From contig NZ_JAACYW010000065.1 in assembly GCF_015356825.1 (NCBI RefSeq), positions 1 to 45,440 on the forward strand: DNA of 45,440 nt. The letters run 5' to 3'. Source of the DNA: Catenulispora rubra. Lineage in GTDB: Bacteria > Actinomycetota > Actinomycetes > Streptomycetales > Catenulisporaceae. Under the pieces are notes generated by a model, which ran no database searches, was not told the origin of the DNA, and saw only the letters and a list, made by a program, of their open reading frames with translations. The position numbers and the translations under genes were made by a program. Shown piece after piece: positions 1 through 7,071 of the stretch (its first letter is position 1; every line of letters begins with the position of its first letter).

Positions 1-305
1 GTGCGGGGGCTGGCGGTGCCGGGTGACGGTGCCGGGGGTGACAGCACTGGTGAAGCTGCTGATGCGCTGGCCGGGGAGGACGATCGAGAGCGCAGATATA
101 GAGGACGCGACGGGGAAGCAGGCGGAGGCAAGGTTGGCGGTCGCGGCAAGGCAGGCGGCGCGCGAGGCGGCGGTGCATTCGGCAAGGTAGACGGTGGCGA
201 GGCAGCAGGCGACGGCGAAGGCGGCGGTGGTCTCGGCGAGGCTGGCGGCGGCGAGCCCGGCGCGGGCGAGACCGGCAAGGCTGGCGAGGTCATGGAAGGC
301 GAGGC
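1..305. other. GC-rich repetitive stretch, no assignable gene
   Basis: Several frames are open here on both strands because the DNA is built of degenerate GGC/GAGGC/CAAGGC units. The plus frame ending with TGA at 307-309 would encode a glycine-rich polypeptide with mediocre third-position GC. A minus frame has high third-position GC and an alanine/leucine-rich product, but I found no ATG or GTG start for it. The TGA at 307-309 touches the ATG at 309, which would fit the tail of an upstream gene coupled to moaD. I cannot decide between a gene tail and non-coding repeat DNA. Confidence 0.25.
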
Positions 306-308
306 GTG

Positions 309-560
309 ATGAGCGGGCTGATCCGCTACTGGGCGGCGGCGAAGGCGGCGGCGGGTGTCGCCGAGGAGGCGTTCGAGGGGGAGGTGCTGGCCGAGGTGCT
401 GGCCGCTGCGGTGGCGCGGCATGGTGTGCGGCTCGGTGAGGTGGTGCGGCGGGCGTCGTTCCTGGTGGACGGGGCGCCGGTGGGGCGGCGTGATCCGGCC
501 GACGTGCGGTTGGCCGAGGGGGCGGTGGTCGAGGTGCTTCCGCCGTTCGCCGGAGGCTGA
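309..560 (+). CDS. MoaD/ThiS-family sulfur carrier protein
   Basis: An 83-residue ubiquitin-like protein ending in Phe-Ala-Gly-Gly. The C-terminal di-glycine is the tail that is adenylated and thiocarboxylated in MoaD, the small subunit of molybdopterin synthase, and in related sulfur carriers. The N-terminal strand (SGLIRYWAAAKAAAG) matches the usual MoaD start, where the first strand is followed by an alanine-rich helix. ATG 309 is preferred over GTG 306 because GAAGG at 295-299 sits about nine bases upstream. No other molybdopterin genes lie next to it, so a role in another sulfur-transfer pathway is possible. The sulfurtransferase operon starting near 4137 is not adjacent. Confidence 0.8.
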   Translation: MSGLIRYWAAAKAAAGVAEEAFEGEVLAEVLAAAVARHGVRLGEVVRRASFLVDGAPVGRRDPADVRLAEGAVVEVLPPFAGG

Positions 561-613
561 GCGAGGCGGCTGATACCTTGCAGACGGGTAGGCGTCGGCA
601 GGAGGAACTCAGG

Positions 614-1843
614 GTGGGCGAGTACACGGGCCGACGGCGTGGGCGGGCGGCTTCCGAGCCGTCGGCGCAGGAGCCCGAGTACGTGTATCCGGAGGACCCC
701 GCCTACCAACAGGGTTACTTCGCCGATGACTCCTCTTATGCTGACCCCTCTTATGCGCAGCAGCCTGAGGGCTACGGATACGAGTACGGCTACGAGCACC
801 CGGTAGCGGAGTACCAGGGCTACGAGACCCAGCAGCAGTACGGGTACGAGGCGGCTCCGGCGTACGAACAGCCGCCGCAGCCGCACCAGGGCTACGAATA
901 CGCTCCGGATCCTGCATACGGGTACCAGAACGCTCCCAGCTACGAGCAGTACCCCAGTCCCAGTTACGAGCAGTACCCCAGCTATGAGCAGCAGCCGAGC
1001 TATGAGCAGTACGACCAGAGTCAGAGCTACGAACAACAGCAGGGCGCGTATTACGAGGACTACCCGCAGGAGGGCTACCAAGAGGCCTATCCCCAAGAAG
1101 GCTATGAGGGCTACCAAGAGCCCTACTACGAAGAGCCTTTTGAGGAACCGCCGGTGCAGTCCCGCCGTCGCCGATCCGCACCTGCTGCCGAGTCCTACGC
1201 CGAGCCGTACCAGGACGACTACTCAGGTGAGTACTCCGACGACTACGCCCCTGCGCGCGAAAACCTAGCCCGCCCCCGCCTCTCCCTGCTACAGCACCTC
1301 CCCTACGCCGGCGCAGCGACAGCAGCCATAGCCGTCACCGCCTTCGTCTCCGCCAAAGCCGTGGCCGCCGTGGTCCTCCCGCTCCAACTCGTCGTCGCCT
1401 GGGCCGTCCTCGACCTCGCCGGCTTCGCCTCCCGCCGCACCGCCGTCCTCGCGGCGCTCCCGGCGATGGCCGGTGCCGCCGCGACCTTCAAGTTCCAGCC
1501 CGACGACGCCGTGCTCCCCGCCGCCGCGGGCCTCGGTGCCGGGTTCGTCCTGGTCGCCGCGGACGCCGTGTTCCGCGCCCGGCGGCGCGGTGTCGAGCCC
1601 GGCGCGGTCCGCGCGCTCGCCGCCGCCGCCTCGGCGCTGCTCTTCGCCGGTCTGACCGGCCTGTTCGTGCCCGCCGCGGTGCTGCACCTCACCTCGGTCG
1701 CGGCCGGCGCCGTGGTCTGCGCGGTGCTGTCGGTGTCCGCCGCGCGCAACGCCGAACTGGGTGCGAGCCGGGCCGCGGTCGTCGCGATACCGGTCACGAT
1801 CGCCGCCCTGGCTTCGTACGCCGCGGCTATCCTCGTCCCATGA
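614..1843 (+). CDS. Membrane protein with a tyrosine-rich low-complexity N-terminus
   Basis: About 409 residues. The first ~215 residues hold roughly 40 tyrosines in irregular repeats of SYEQYP, GYEYG and QEGYQE type, rich in Gln, Glu and Pro and almost without hydrophobic residues. Short basic stretches (RRRR) occur at the start and near residue 195. From about residue 225 on there are several Ala/Val/Leu-rich membrane segments, ending in AAILVP. The predicted layout is a long disordered cytoplasmic arm on a polytopic membrane domain. GTG 614 is chosen because AGGAGG at 600-605 lies eight bases upstream; an earlier in-frame start at 578 lacks one. The stop overlaps the next ATG (ATGA). Function unknown. 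Confidence 0.85.
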   Translation: MGEYTGRRRGRAASEPSAQEPEYVYPEDPAYQQGYFADDSSYADPSYAQQPEGYGYEYGYEHPVAEYQGYETQQQYGYEAAPAYEQPPQPHQGYEYAPDPAYGYQNAPSYEQYPSPSYEQYPSYEQQPSYEQYDQSQSYEQQQGAYYEDYPQEGYQEAYPQEGYEGYQEPYYEEPFEEPPVQSRRRRSAPAAESYAEPYQDDYSGEYSDDYAPARENLARPRLSLLQHLPYAGAATAAIAVTAFVSAKAVAAVVLPLQLVVAWAVLDLAGFASRRTAVLAALPAMAGAAATFKFQPDDAVLPAAAGLGAGFVLVAADAVFRARRRGVEPGAVRALAAAASALLFAGLTGLFVPAAVLHLTSVAAGAVVCAVLSVSAARNAELGASRAAVVAIPVTIAALASYAAAILVP

Positions 1844-2601
1844 CTTCCGAGGAGGGGCTCGACCAGCTGCAGTGGCAGGCGCATCCGCCGCCGGTCAGAC
1901 GCCGCAAGTGGCCGACCAGGCTGGCGATCACGCTGCTGGTGCTCGTGGGTCTGTTCGTGGCCGCGGACCGGATCACGGTGGGCATCGCGGAGAGCCAGAT
2001 CGCCAAACGCATCCAACAATCGCAGAACCTCCAGTCCAAACCCTCCGTCGCCATCGCGAACTTCCCGTTCCTGACCCAGCTGATCGGCATGAAGCTGGAC
2101 AAGGTCTCGGTCGACGCGCGGGGCATCACCCGCAACGGCGTCCGGGTCACCGATCTGCACGTGGACCTCAAGGGCGTCGCGCCCTCCGACGGCTTCAAGC
2201 AGGCCGACGTCGACCACCTGTCCGGCACCGCGCTGTTCAGCTGGACCGACATGGAGTCGGCGGCCGCCGCGCAGGGTCTGGACGTGACGCTGACCGACGG
2301 GCCGGACAACACCGTCCGGGTCACCGGCAACATCCCCGGCCTGGGCAAGACCACCCTGCAGAGCCACCTGTCGCTGGCCGCGGGCAACCGCCTGCAGCTC
2401 ACGGCGTCGAAGGTCGAGTCCTCCTCCCTGGGCCTGGCCGGTCGCGTCCCGCGCGAGCTGGACTTCCCGATCAACGTCGGCACCCTGCCGATGCAGCTCA
2501 CCCTCCAGATGGCCAACATGCAGACCTCGGCCGACGGGCTGCGCGTCTACGCCGAGGCCGACCACGTGCTGGTCACGGGTTCGGGCGTGTCCTCCGGCTG
2601 A
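1840..2601 (+). CDS. DUF2993 (LmeA-like) membrane-anchored protein
   Basis: 253 residues with one N-terminal transmembrane anchor (about residues 27-46, TRLAITLLVLVGLFVAAD), followed by a DUF2993-type extracytoplasmic domain. The motif IAESQIAKRIQQSQ and the later FPFLTQL are typical of the family. Mycobacterial LmeA is a DUF2993 protein needed for mannan elongation of lipomannan in the cell envelope; whether that role holds here is unknown. Translation is probably coupled to the upstream tyrosine-rich gene through the ATGA overlap, which suggests the two proteins act together at the membrane. Confidence 0.85.
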   Translation: MTSEEGLDQLQWQAHPPPVRRRKWPTRLAITLLVLVGLFVAADRITVGIAESQIAKRIQQSQNLQSKPSVAIANFPFLTQLIGMKLDKVSVDARGITRNGVRVTDLHVDLKGVAPSDGFKQADVDHLSGTALFSWTDMESAAAAQGLDVTLTDGPDNTVRVTGNIPGLGKTTLQSHLSLAAGNRLQLTASKVESSSLGLAGRVPRELDFPINVGTLPMQLTLQMANMQTSADGLRVYAEADHVLVTGSGVSSG

Positions 2602-2798
2602 GGCCTCGCGGCAGGCCCTCACCGGGAACACGACCACTTTCCGTCCCGCGATGGAGATATACGTACGCGCCCCGGCGGCGGTTCGATCTCACAAATCGCC
2701 GCCGGCGTCAGCGCTCCCACCAGCGCTTCCTCAACTCCGCCGCACCGGCCCCGCCCGATCCGCTGTCGAACGGCCGCCGGCGATGACATCATCTGCGT

Positions 2799-3386
2799 GT
2801 GACGTGGTGGCGGCGGGTTGAACCGGAACCTCCGGCTTTCCGTGTCCCCGGTGTGGACGTCGCGAGCGCGGACGCGGAGCGTCTCAGATCCCTCTACGCG
2901 GACCACGCGGGCCCGCTGCTCGGGTACGTCCTCAAACTGACCGACGGCGACCGGGGCCGGGCCGAGGACGTGGTGCAGGAGACCTTCCTGCGGGCCTGGC
3001 AGCACGCCGAGGCGTTCGCGCCGGACCGCGGCTCGCCGCGGGCCTGGCTGTGCACGGTCGCCCGGAACATCGTGGTGGACCAGGCACGCGCCCGGCGCTC
3101 CCGGCCCCGGGAAGTCGGCGACGAGGGACTTGCACTGGGGACCGCCCGCGAGGCGGTCGTCGAAGACGATCACGACCGGATGCTGCTGGGATGGGAGGTG
3201 GCCGAAGCGATGACGACATTGAGCCCCGACCACCGTGCGGTGCTCCGGGAGACGTACTTCAAGGGCCTGTCCGTGTCCGAAGCCGCCGACGTACTCGGCA
3301 TTCCCCCAGGTACCGTCAAATCGCGTACGTACTATGCGTTGCGCGCGCTGCGGGCCGCTTTCGAGGAACGGGGGATCAAACCGTGA
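2799..3386 (+). CDS. ECF RNA polymerase sigma factor
   Basis: 195 residues with sigma region 2 (LYADHAGPLLGYVLKL ... AEDVVQETFLRAWQ) and region 4 (LSPDHRAVLRETYFKGLSVSEAADVLGIPPGTVKSRTYYALRALR), the two domains of an extracytoplasmic-function sigma factor. It directs RNA polymerase to a small regulon when released by its anti-sigma factor. The next gene, overlapping by GTGA, encodes that partner with a zinc-binding anti-sigma motif. A CATCAT box ends six bases ahead of GTG 2799, which suggests a leaderless transcript. A later start near residue 20 cannot be excluded. Confidence 0.92.
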   Translation: MTWWRRVEPEPPAFRVPGVDVASADAERLRSLYADHAGPLLGYVLKLTDGDRGRAEDVVQETFLRAWQHAEAFAPDRGSPRAWLCTVARNIVVDQARARRSRPREVGDEGLALGTAREAVVEDDHDRMLLGWEVAEAMTTLSPDHRAVLRETYFKGLSVSEAADVLGIPPGTVKSRTYYALRALRAAFEERGIKP

Positions 3387-4072
3387 ACCGGGAAGCAGAG
3401 GTGCGGCCCGGCGCCTGCGACAACGAGGACCTGCGGATCGCCGTCGGGGCCCTCGCTCTCGGGGCGCTGGATCCGGACGAGGCCCGCGAGGTGCGCCGGC
3501 ACATGGCCGAGTGCCCCGAGTGCCAGGAGGAGTACGCCTCGTTCGTCGGCGTGAAACGGGTCATGGACATCGGGCTGGTCGGGGCGCCGATGCCGGAGCT
3601 GCCCGAGCCGGTGCCGCCGCGCCGGCGCTCGCCGTTCCGCAGCCCTGTCCCCGCGCCGTTCCGCGCTCCGCGCCACCGCCGGATCCTCGTCGGCGCAGGC
3701 AGCTTCGCCGGCGCGATGGCGCTGGTCATCGGCGGTTTCTGGGCCGGGCACAGTAGGTCGGCGACCGCTCCCGGCGAGGCCCTGCCCGCCGTGACGCAGA
3801 GCGGCGTGACCGCCCAGATCTCCTACCAGGACCACGGCTGGGGGACCTCGGTCACCGCGACGATGAGCGGGACCCCGAACGGCCTGACCTGCACCCTCTA
3901 TGTCGTGGCCAAGAACCAGGCCGTGGTCCAGCTCTCGAACTGGCGGTCGGTGGCCGGCAAGGCGATCGCGATCCCGGCCGCGACCTCGCTGCCCGCGGCG
4001 CAGATCGACCACTTCGAGGTGAAGGTCACCGGCTGGGGCGCGTACGACATCACCGTGCCGATGACCTCCTGA
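3383..4072 (+). CDS. Zinc-finger anti-sigma factor, membrane-anchored
   Basis: 229 residues. The N-terminal domain carries H40-x3-C44-x2-C47 (RRHMAECPEC), the ZAS signature by which anti-sigma factors bind a zinc ion and clamp the sigma factor. After a proline/arginine-rich linker, one membrane segment (around residues 95-115, ILVGAGSFAGAMALVIGG) is followed by an extracytoplasmic domain of about 110 residues with no family I recognise. The topology suits sensing an envelope signal and releasing the ECF sigma factor encoded just upstream. The GTG start overlaps the sigma stop codon, giving coupled synthesis at fixed ratio. Confidence 0.9.
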   Translation: MNREAEVRPGACDNEDLRIAVGALALGALDPDEAREVRRHMAECPECQEEYASFVGVKRVMDIGLVGAPMPELPEPVPPRRRSPFRSPVPAPFRAPRHRRILVGAGSFAGAMALVIGGFWAGHSRSATAPGEALPAVTQSGVTAQISYQDHGWGTSVTATMSGTPNGLTCTLYVVAKNQAVVQLSNWRSVAGKAIAIPAATSLPAAQIDHFEVKVTGWGAYDITVPMTS

Positions 4073-4136
4073 AAGCCGGGCGTGACCAGCGCGGTGTAAA
4101 AAACATAAGACCGTCGTCTCACAGTGCGGTACGTGC

Positions 4137-4165
4137 GTGACACCGCCCCGAGGCGTCTCTAGAGT
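4137..4165 (+). promoter_or_regulatory. Vegetative-type promoter of the sulfur operon
   Basis: GTGACA at 4137-4142 and TAGAGT at 4160-4165 are separated by exactly 17 bases, a good match to the HrdB-type -35/-10 consensus of actinomycetes. The ATG of the leader peptide follows the -10 box by seven bases, so transcription would start at or next to the A of that ATG. The messenger would therefore be leaderless. Confidence 0.65.
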
Positions 4166-4172
4166 CGGTGAC

Positions 4173-4253
4173 ATGAAGCAGCAGGCGGACTTCACCAAGC
4201 GACGCGCAGTCGATCTGTGCCGCGTCGCCGCCTGCCTGTGTCGAATGCGCTGA
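4173..4253 (+). CDS. Cysteine-rich leader peptide (putative attenuator)
   Basis: A 26-residue ORF, rich in basic residues, with Cys codons at positions 16, 21 and 23 (DLCRVAACLCRMR near the end) and a stop at 4251-4253. In mycobacteria, leaderless cysteine-tract ORFs upstream of sulfur genes are reported to attenuate the downstream operon in response to cysteine. Short cysteine-containing 'putative leader peptides' of this general look are also annotated in Streptomyces before sulfur genes. Here the next gene is a sulfurtransferase 206 bases on, with hairpin-forming segments between them (GACCC/GGGTC at 4252-4265 and CCCC/GGGG around 4288-4303). Slow decoding of the Cys codons would alter folding over the cysA start region. 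The mechanism here is inferred. Confidence 0.7.
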   Translation: MKQQADFTKRRAVDLCRVAACLCRMR

Positions 4254-4459
4254 CCCCGGAGGGTCGGCTGCTTCCGTGACCCCGTCTTCGTGGGGACACG
4301 ACGCCCGACCGCTGTAGCACGGGCGGCCCTCTGCCATCAGCGCGGACCCAAGCAAGACACCTTCGTGCTTCCGCATGCCCGCGGACCTGGAACAACCGTG
4401 TCCGCGAGCACCACCTCACTCCGATCGATCCGAACCCGAACCATCCGGAGGGACTCCCC

Positions 4460-5323
4460 ATGAGTCGCAACGACGTCCTGGTCGACGCCGACTGGGTCCA
4501 GGCGCACCTGGACGACCCGAAAGTCGTCCTCGTCGAGGTCGACGAGGACACCGCCGCCTACGACAAGAACCACATCCGCAACGCCGTCCGGATCGACTGG
4601 AAGCGCGACCTGCAGGACCCGGTCCGCCGGGACTTCGTGAACCAGCAGCAGTTCGAGGCCCTGCTCTCCGAGCGCGGCATCGCCAACGACGACACCGTGG
4701 TGCTCTACGGCGGCAACAACAACTGGTTCGCGTCCTACGCGTACTGGTACTTCAAGCTCTACGGCCACAGCGACGTCAAGCTCCTCGACGGCGGCCGCAA
4801 GAAGTGGGAGCTGGACTCCCGCGAGCTGGTCGTCGAGCAGCCGACCCGCGCCGCCACCACCTACACGGCGCAGCCGCAGAACCAGGCGCTGCGCGCCTAT
4901 CGCGACGACGTCGTGGCCGCGATCGGCACCGACAACCTGGTCGACGTGCGCAGCCCCGACGAGTACTCCGGCAAGCTGCTGGCCCCGGCCCACCTGCCGC
5001 AGGAGCAGTCGCAGCGCCCCGGCCACGTGCCGACCGCGCGCAACATCCCGTGGTCCAAGGCGGCCAACGACGACGGCACCTTCCGCTCCGACGACGAGCT
5101 GACCGAGCTGTACGAGGCCGAGGGCGTGGACCTGGCCAAGGACACCATCGCCTACTGCCGCATCGGCGAGCGCTCGGCGCACACCTGGTTCGTCCTGCAC
5201 GAGCTGCTGGGCCAGGCCAACGTGAAGAACTACGACGGTTCGTGGACCGAGTACGGCTCGCTGGTCGGCGTGCCGGTCGCGCTCGGCTCCAACCCCGGCT
5301 CGCCCGAGGGCGGCCAGCAATGA
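4460..5323 (+). CDS. cysA: Thiosulfate sulfurtransferase (CysA/SseA-type rhodanese)
   Basis: 287 residues forming two rhodanese domains. The first (about 1-130) is the inactive fold. The second carries the active-site loop with Cys233 in CRIGERS, which takes sulfane sulfur from thiosulfate as an enzyme persulfide and hands it on. The length and loop match mycobacterial CysA2/SseA. A strong ribosome-binding site (GGAGGGA at 4449-4455) precedes ATG 4460. The stop overlaps the ATG of the DUF1416 gene, the same pairing as cysA-sseC in Mycobacterium. The preceding cysteine-rich leader peptide suggests control by cysteine supply. Confidence 0.93.
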   Translation: MSRNDVLVDADWVQAHLDDPKVVLVEVDEDTAAYDKNHIRNAVRIDWKRDLQDPVRRDFVNQQQFEALLSERGIANDDTVVLYGGNNNWFASYAYWYFKLYGHSDVKLLDGGRKKWELDSRELVVEQPTRAATTYTAQPQNQALRAYRDDVVAAIGTDNLVDVRSPDEYSGKLLAPAHLPQEQSQRPGHVPTARNIPWSKAANDDGTFRSDDELTELYEAEGVDLAKDTIAYCRIGERSAHTWFVLHELLGQANVKNYDGSWTEYGSLVGVPVALGSNPGSPEGGQQ

Positions 5324-5619
5324 CGGCCTCGTGCGGCGCCCCCGCCGGCGGATTCAGCATCGAAGGAGTGGACGTGGCGAAGGAAACTGTCATCCAGGGA
5401 GCGGTCAGCCGCGACGGCGCGCCGGTGACCGGGTACGTGCGGCTGCTGGACAGCACCGGCGAGTTCACCGCCGAGGTCCCGACCAGCCCGGAGGGCGGCT
5501 TCCGCTTCTTCGCGGCCCCGGGCACCTGGACCGTGCGCGCGCTGGTGCCCGGCGGCACCGTGGACGCCTCGGTCGAGGCGACGCTGGGCGAGGTCGCCGA
5601 GGTCGCGCTCGCGGTGTGA
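5320..5619 (+). CDS. DUF1416 (SseC-like) protein
   Basis: 99 residues predicted to form a beta-sandwich, starting MTASCGAPAGG with a cysteine at position 5. DUF1416 proteins are regularly encoded right after the CysA sulfurtransferase in actinobacteria (SseC in Mycobacterium). They are presumed to act in the same sulfur metabolism, but no biochemical role is established to my knowledge. The ATG overlaps the upstream stop by four bases, so the two are translationally coupled. The conserved Cys5 close to the N-terminus could be a sulfur acceptor; that is inference only. Confidence 0.9.
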   Translation: MTASCGAPAGGFSIEGVDVAKETVIQGAVSRDGAPVTGYVRLLDSTGEFTAEVPTSPEGGFRFFAAPGTWTVRALVPGGTVDASVEATLGEVAEVALAV

Positions 5620-5687
5620 GTTGCTTGAGCTGCTTGGCTTGAGCGTCTTGGTCTGAGCGAGGCCGGAACCCCGGAAGTGTGAGGGGA

Positions 5688-5723
5688 GCGCCCGCCACCG
5701 ATCGGTTGATCGGCGGCGGGCGC
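5688..5723 (+). terminator. Hairpin terminator of the sulfur operon
   Basis: A 9+6 base-pair stem (arms 5688-5703 and 5708-5723, one A-C mismatch, GGTT loop) follows the DUF1416 gene by about 70 bases. There is no real U-run, as is common for actinomycete terminators. It is preceded and followed by short degenerate repeats (5618-5662 and 5743-5785). Confidence 0.6.
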
Positions 5724-5869
5724 CTTCGTGTCCGCGACCCGGTCCTGACCTCGATCCTGACCTCGGTCCCGGCCTCGATCCGACCCCCGTCCGGCGCGTC
5801 CGGACCCCGCCACCCGAAGAGACCCAGCTCACCGAACAGCGCCCCACCCGCTCCGATAAACTCCCCACC

Positions 5870-5974
5870 ATGACCGTCCAGACTCTGTTCGACATCCTTT
5901 TGGTCCTGGTGGCCCTCGCCGTCGTGTGGTTCGCGTCCTTCACGGTGCTGCGGCTGTTCAAGGGCCAGAACTGA
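5870..5974 (+). CDS. Small single-span membrane peptide
   Basis: 34 residues with one hydrophobic segment covering most of its length (LFDILLVLVALAVVWFASFT) and a basic, polar end (RLFKGQN). TAAACT at 5857-5862 lies seven bases ahead of the ATG, which fits a leaderless message. The stop overlaps the ATG of the nitrobindin gene (TGATG), so both are probably on one transcript and coupled. I do not recognise a family with certainty. Its size, hydrophobicity and coupling support a real gene. Confidence 0.7.
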   Translation: MTVQTLFDILLVLVALAVVWFASFTVLRLFKGQN

Positions 5975-6507
5975 TGCCGCTGGAGATCCCGTCCGACCTG
6001 CACCCGGACTGTGTGCCGCTGGCGTTCCTGCTGGGCACCTGGGCCGGCGCGGGGGTCGGCGGGTACCCGACTATCGAGTCGTTCAACTTCGGGCAGGAGG
6101 CCGTGTTCTCCTACACGCCGAACAAGCCCTACCTGAAGTACGAGTCGCGCTCCTGGCTGCTCGACGAGGACGGCAACCAGGTCCGGCCGCTGGCCATGGA
6201 GTCCGGCTACTGGCGTCCCCGGGCCCGCACCGAGGAGAACGGCACCGCGGGCACCACCCGCACCCAGCTGGAAGTGGTGCTGGCGCACCCCACCGGCATC
6301 TCCGAGATCTGGGTCGGCGAGGCGGACGGCGCGAAGATCGAGCTGCGCACCGACGTGGTCGCGCGCACCGAGACGGCCAAGGAGTACACCGCGGGACACC
6401 GTCTGTACGGTCTGGTCCAGGGCGATCTGCTGTGGGCGTTCGACATGGCGGCCATGGGCCAGTCGATGCAGTCGCACCTCTCGGCGCAGCTCAAGCCGGT
6501 CAAGTAA
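5974..6507 (+). CDS. Nitrobindin-family (FABP-like, DUF1794) heme protein
   Basis: 177 residues forming a predicted ten-stranded beta-barrel. The family signature GTWxGxG is present near residue 21 (LLGTWAGAGVGGYPTI), and an HL pair near the C-terminus (MQSHLSAQL) is in the right place for the proximal heme ligand. Nitrobindins bind ferric heme and are linked to nitric oxide or peroxynitrite handling. The start ATG overlaps the stop of the small membrane peptide. A Nur-like metal regulator follows. A chromosomal neighbourhood with nur is also what I recall from Streptomyces. Confidence 0.88.
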   Translation: MPLEIPSDLHPDCVPLAFLLGTWAGAGVGGYPTIESFNFGQEAVFSYTPNKPYLKYESRSWLLDEDGNQVRPLAMESGYWRPRARTEENGTAGTTRTQLEVVLAHPTGISEIWVGEADGAKIELRTDVVARTETAKEYTAGHRLYGLVQGDLLWAFDMAAMGQSMQSHLSAQLKPVK

Positions 6508-6575
6508 GTCTTCCGGGAACTCTGCGCATATGGACGGTGGCGACCGCTGTCCCCACCCGGTGGGATAGTGGTGGT

Positions 6576-7043
6576 ATGGAAACCGCGCCCACGGACCTGA
6601 CGAAGGAGCTGCGCGCGAAGGGCTACCGCCTCACGCCGCAGCGGCAGTTCGTCCTGCAAGCCGTGGCCGCCATGGACCACGCCACCCCCGAGGCCATCTG
6701 CGAGGAGGTCCGCCGCACCGCCCGCGGCGTGAACCTGTCGACGGTCTACCGGACCCTGGAGCTGCTCGAAGAGCTCGGTCTGGTCACCCACACCCACCTG
6801 GGCCACGGCGCGCAGATCTACCACACGGCTGATCAGCCTGCGCACGTGCACCTGGTGTGCCGGGGCTGCGGGCGCATTCTGGAGGCCGCCGACTCCGCCG
6901 CCGAACCGCTGGTGCAGCGGCTGAAGCAGGACTACGGCTTCGAGACGGACGTGCGACACCTGGCGGTGTTCGGGACGTGCGCGGAGTGCTCCGCGCGGCA
7001 GCAGGACGAAGAACGAGGCGAGTTGGAAGACGAGGCTTCCTGA
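6576..7043 (+). CDS. nur: Fur-family metalloregulator, Nur-like
   Basis: 155 residues. A winged-helix domain (about 1-85, RLTPQRQFVLQAV ... STVYRTLELLEELGLV) precedes a dimerisation domain with CRGC and CAEC zinc-structural cysteine pairs. It most resembles the Streptomyces nickel-uptake regulator Nur, with H72-x-H74-LGHG. Aligned from memory, Nur nickel-site residues correspond to H35, position 88, H90 and H92; position 88 is proline here instead of histidine. Nur represses nickel uptake and, indirectly, Fe-superoxide dismutase. The perfect arms CCCACC/GGTGGG at 6552-6564 overlap the region just before a GATAGT box six bases from the ATG, so autoregulation is plausible. Zur or Fur specificity remains possible. 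Confidence 0.82.
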   Translation: METAPTDLTKELRAKGYRLTPQRQFVLQAVAAMDHATPEAICEEVRRTARGVNLSTVYRTLELLEELGLVTHTHLGHGAQIYHTADQPAHVHLVCRGCGRILEAADSAAEPLVQRLKQDYGFETDVRHLAVFGTCAECSARQQDEERGELEDEAS

Positions 7044-7071
7044 CCGGAGCCGGCGACCTCAACCAGAATCG

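Noticed and set aside
4290..4420. Riboswitch upstream of the sulfurtransferase
   Set aside because: Stems are short and no known aptamer core (SAM, TPP, cobalamin) is visible; the cysteine-rich leader ORF explains the region better.
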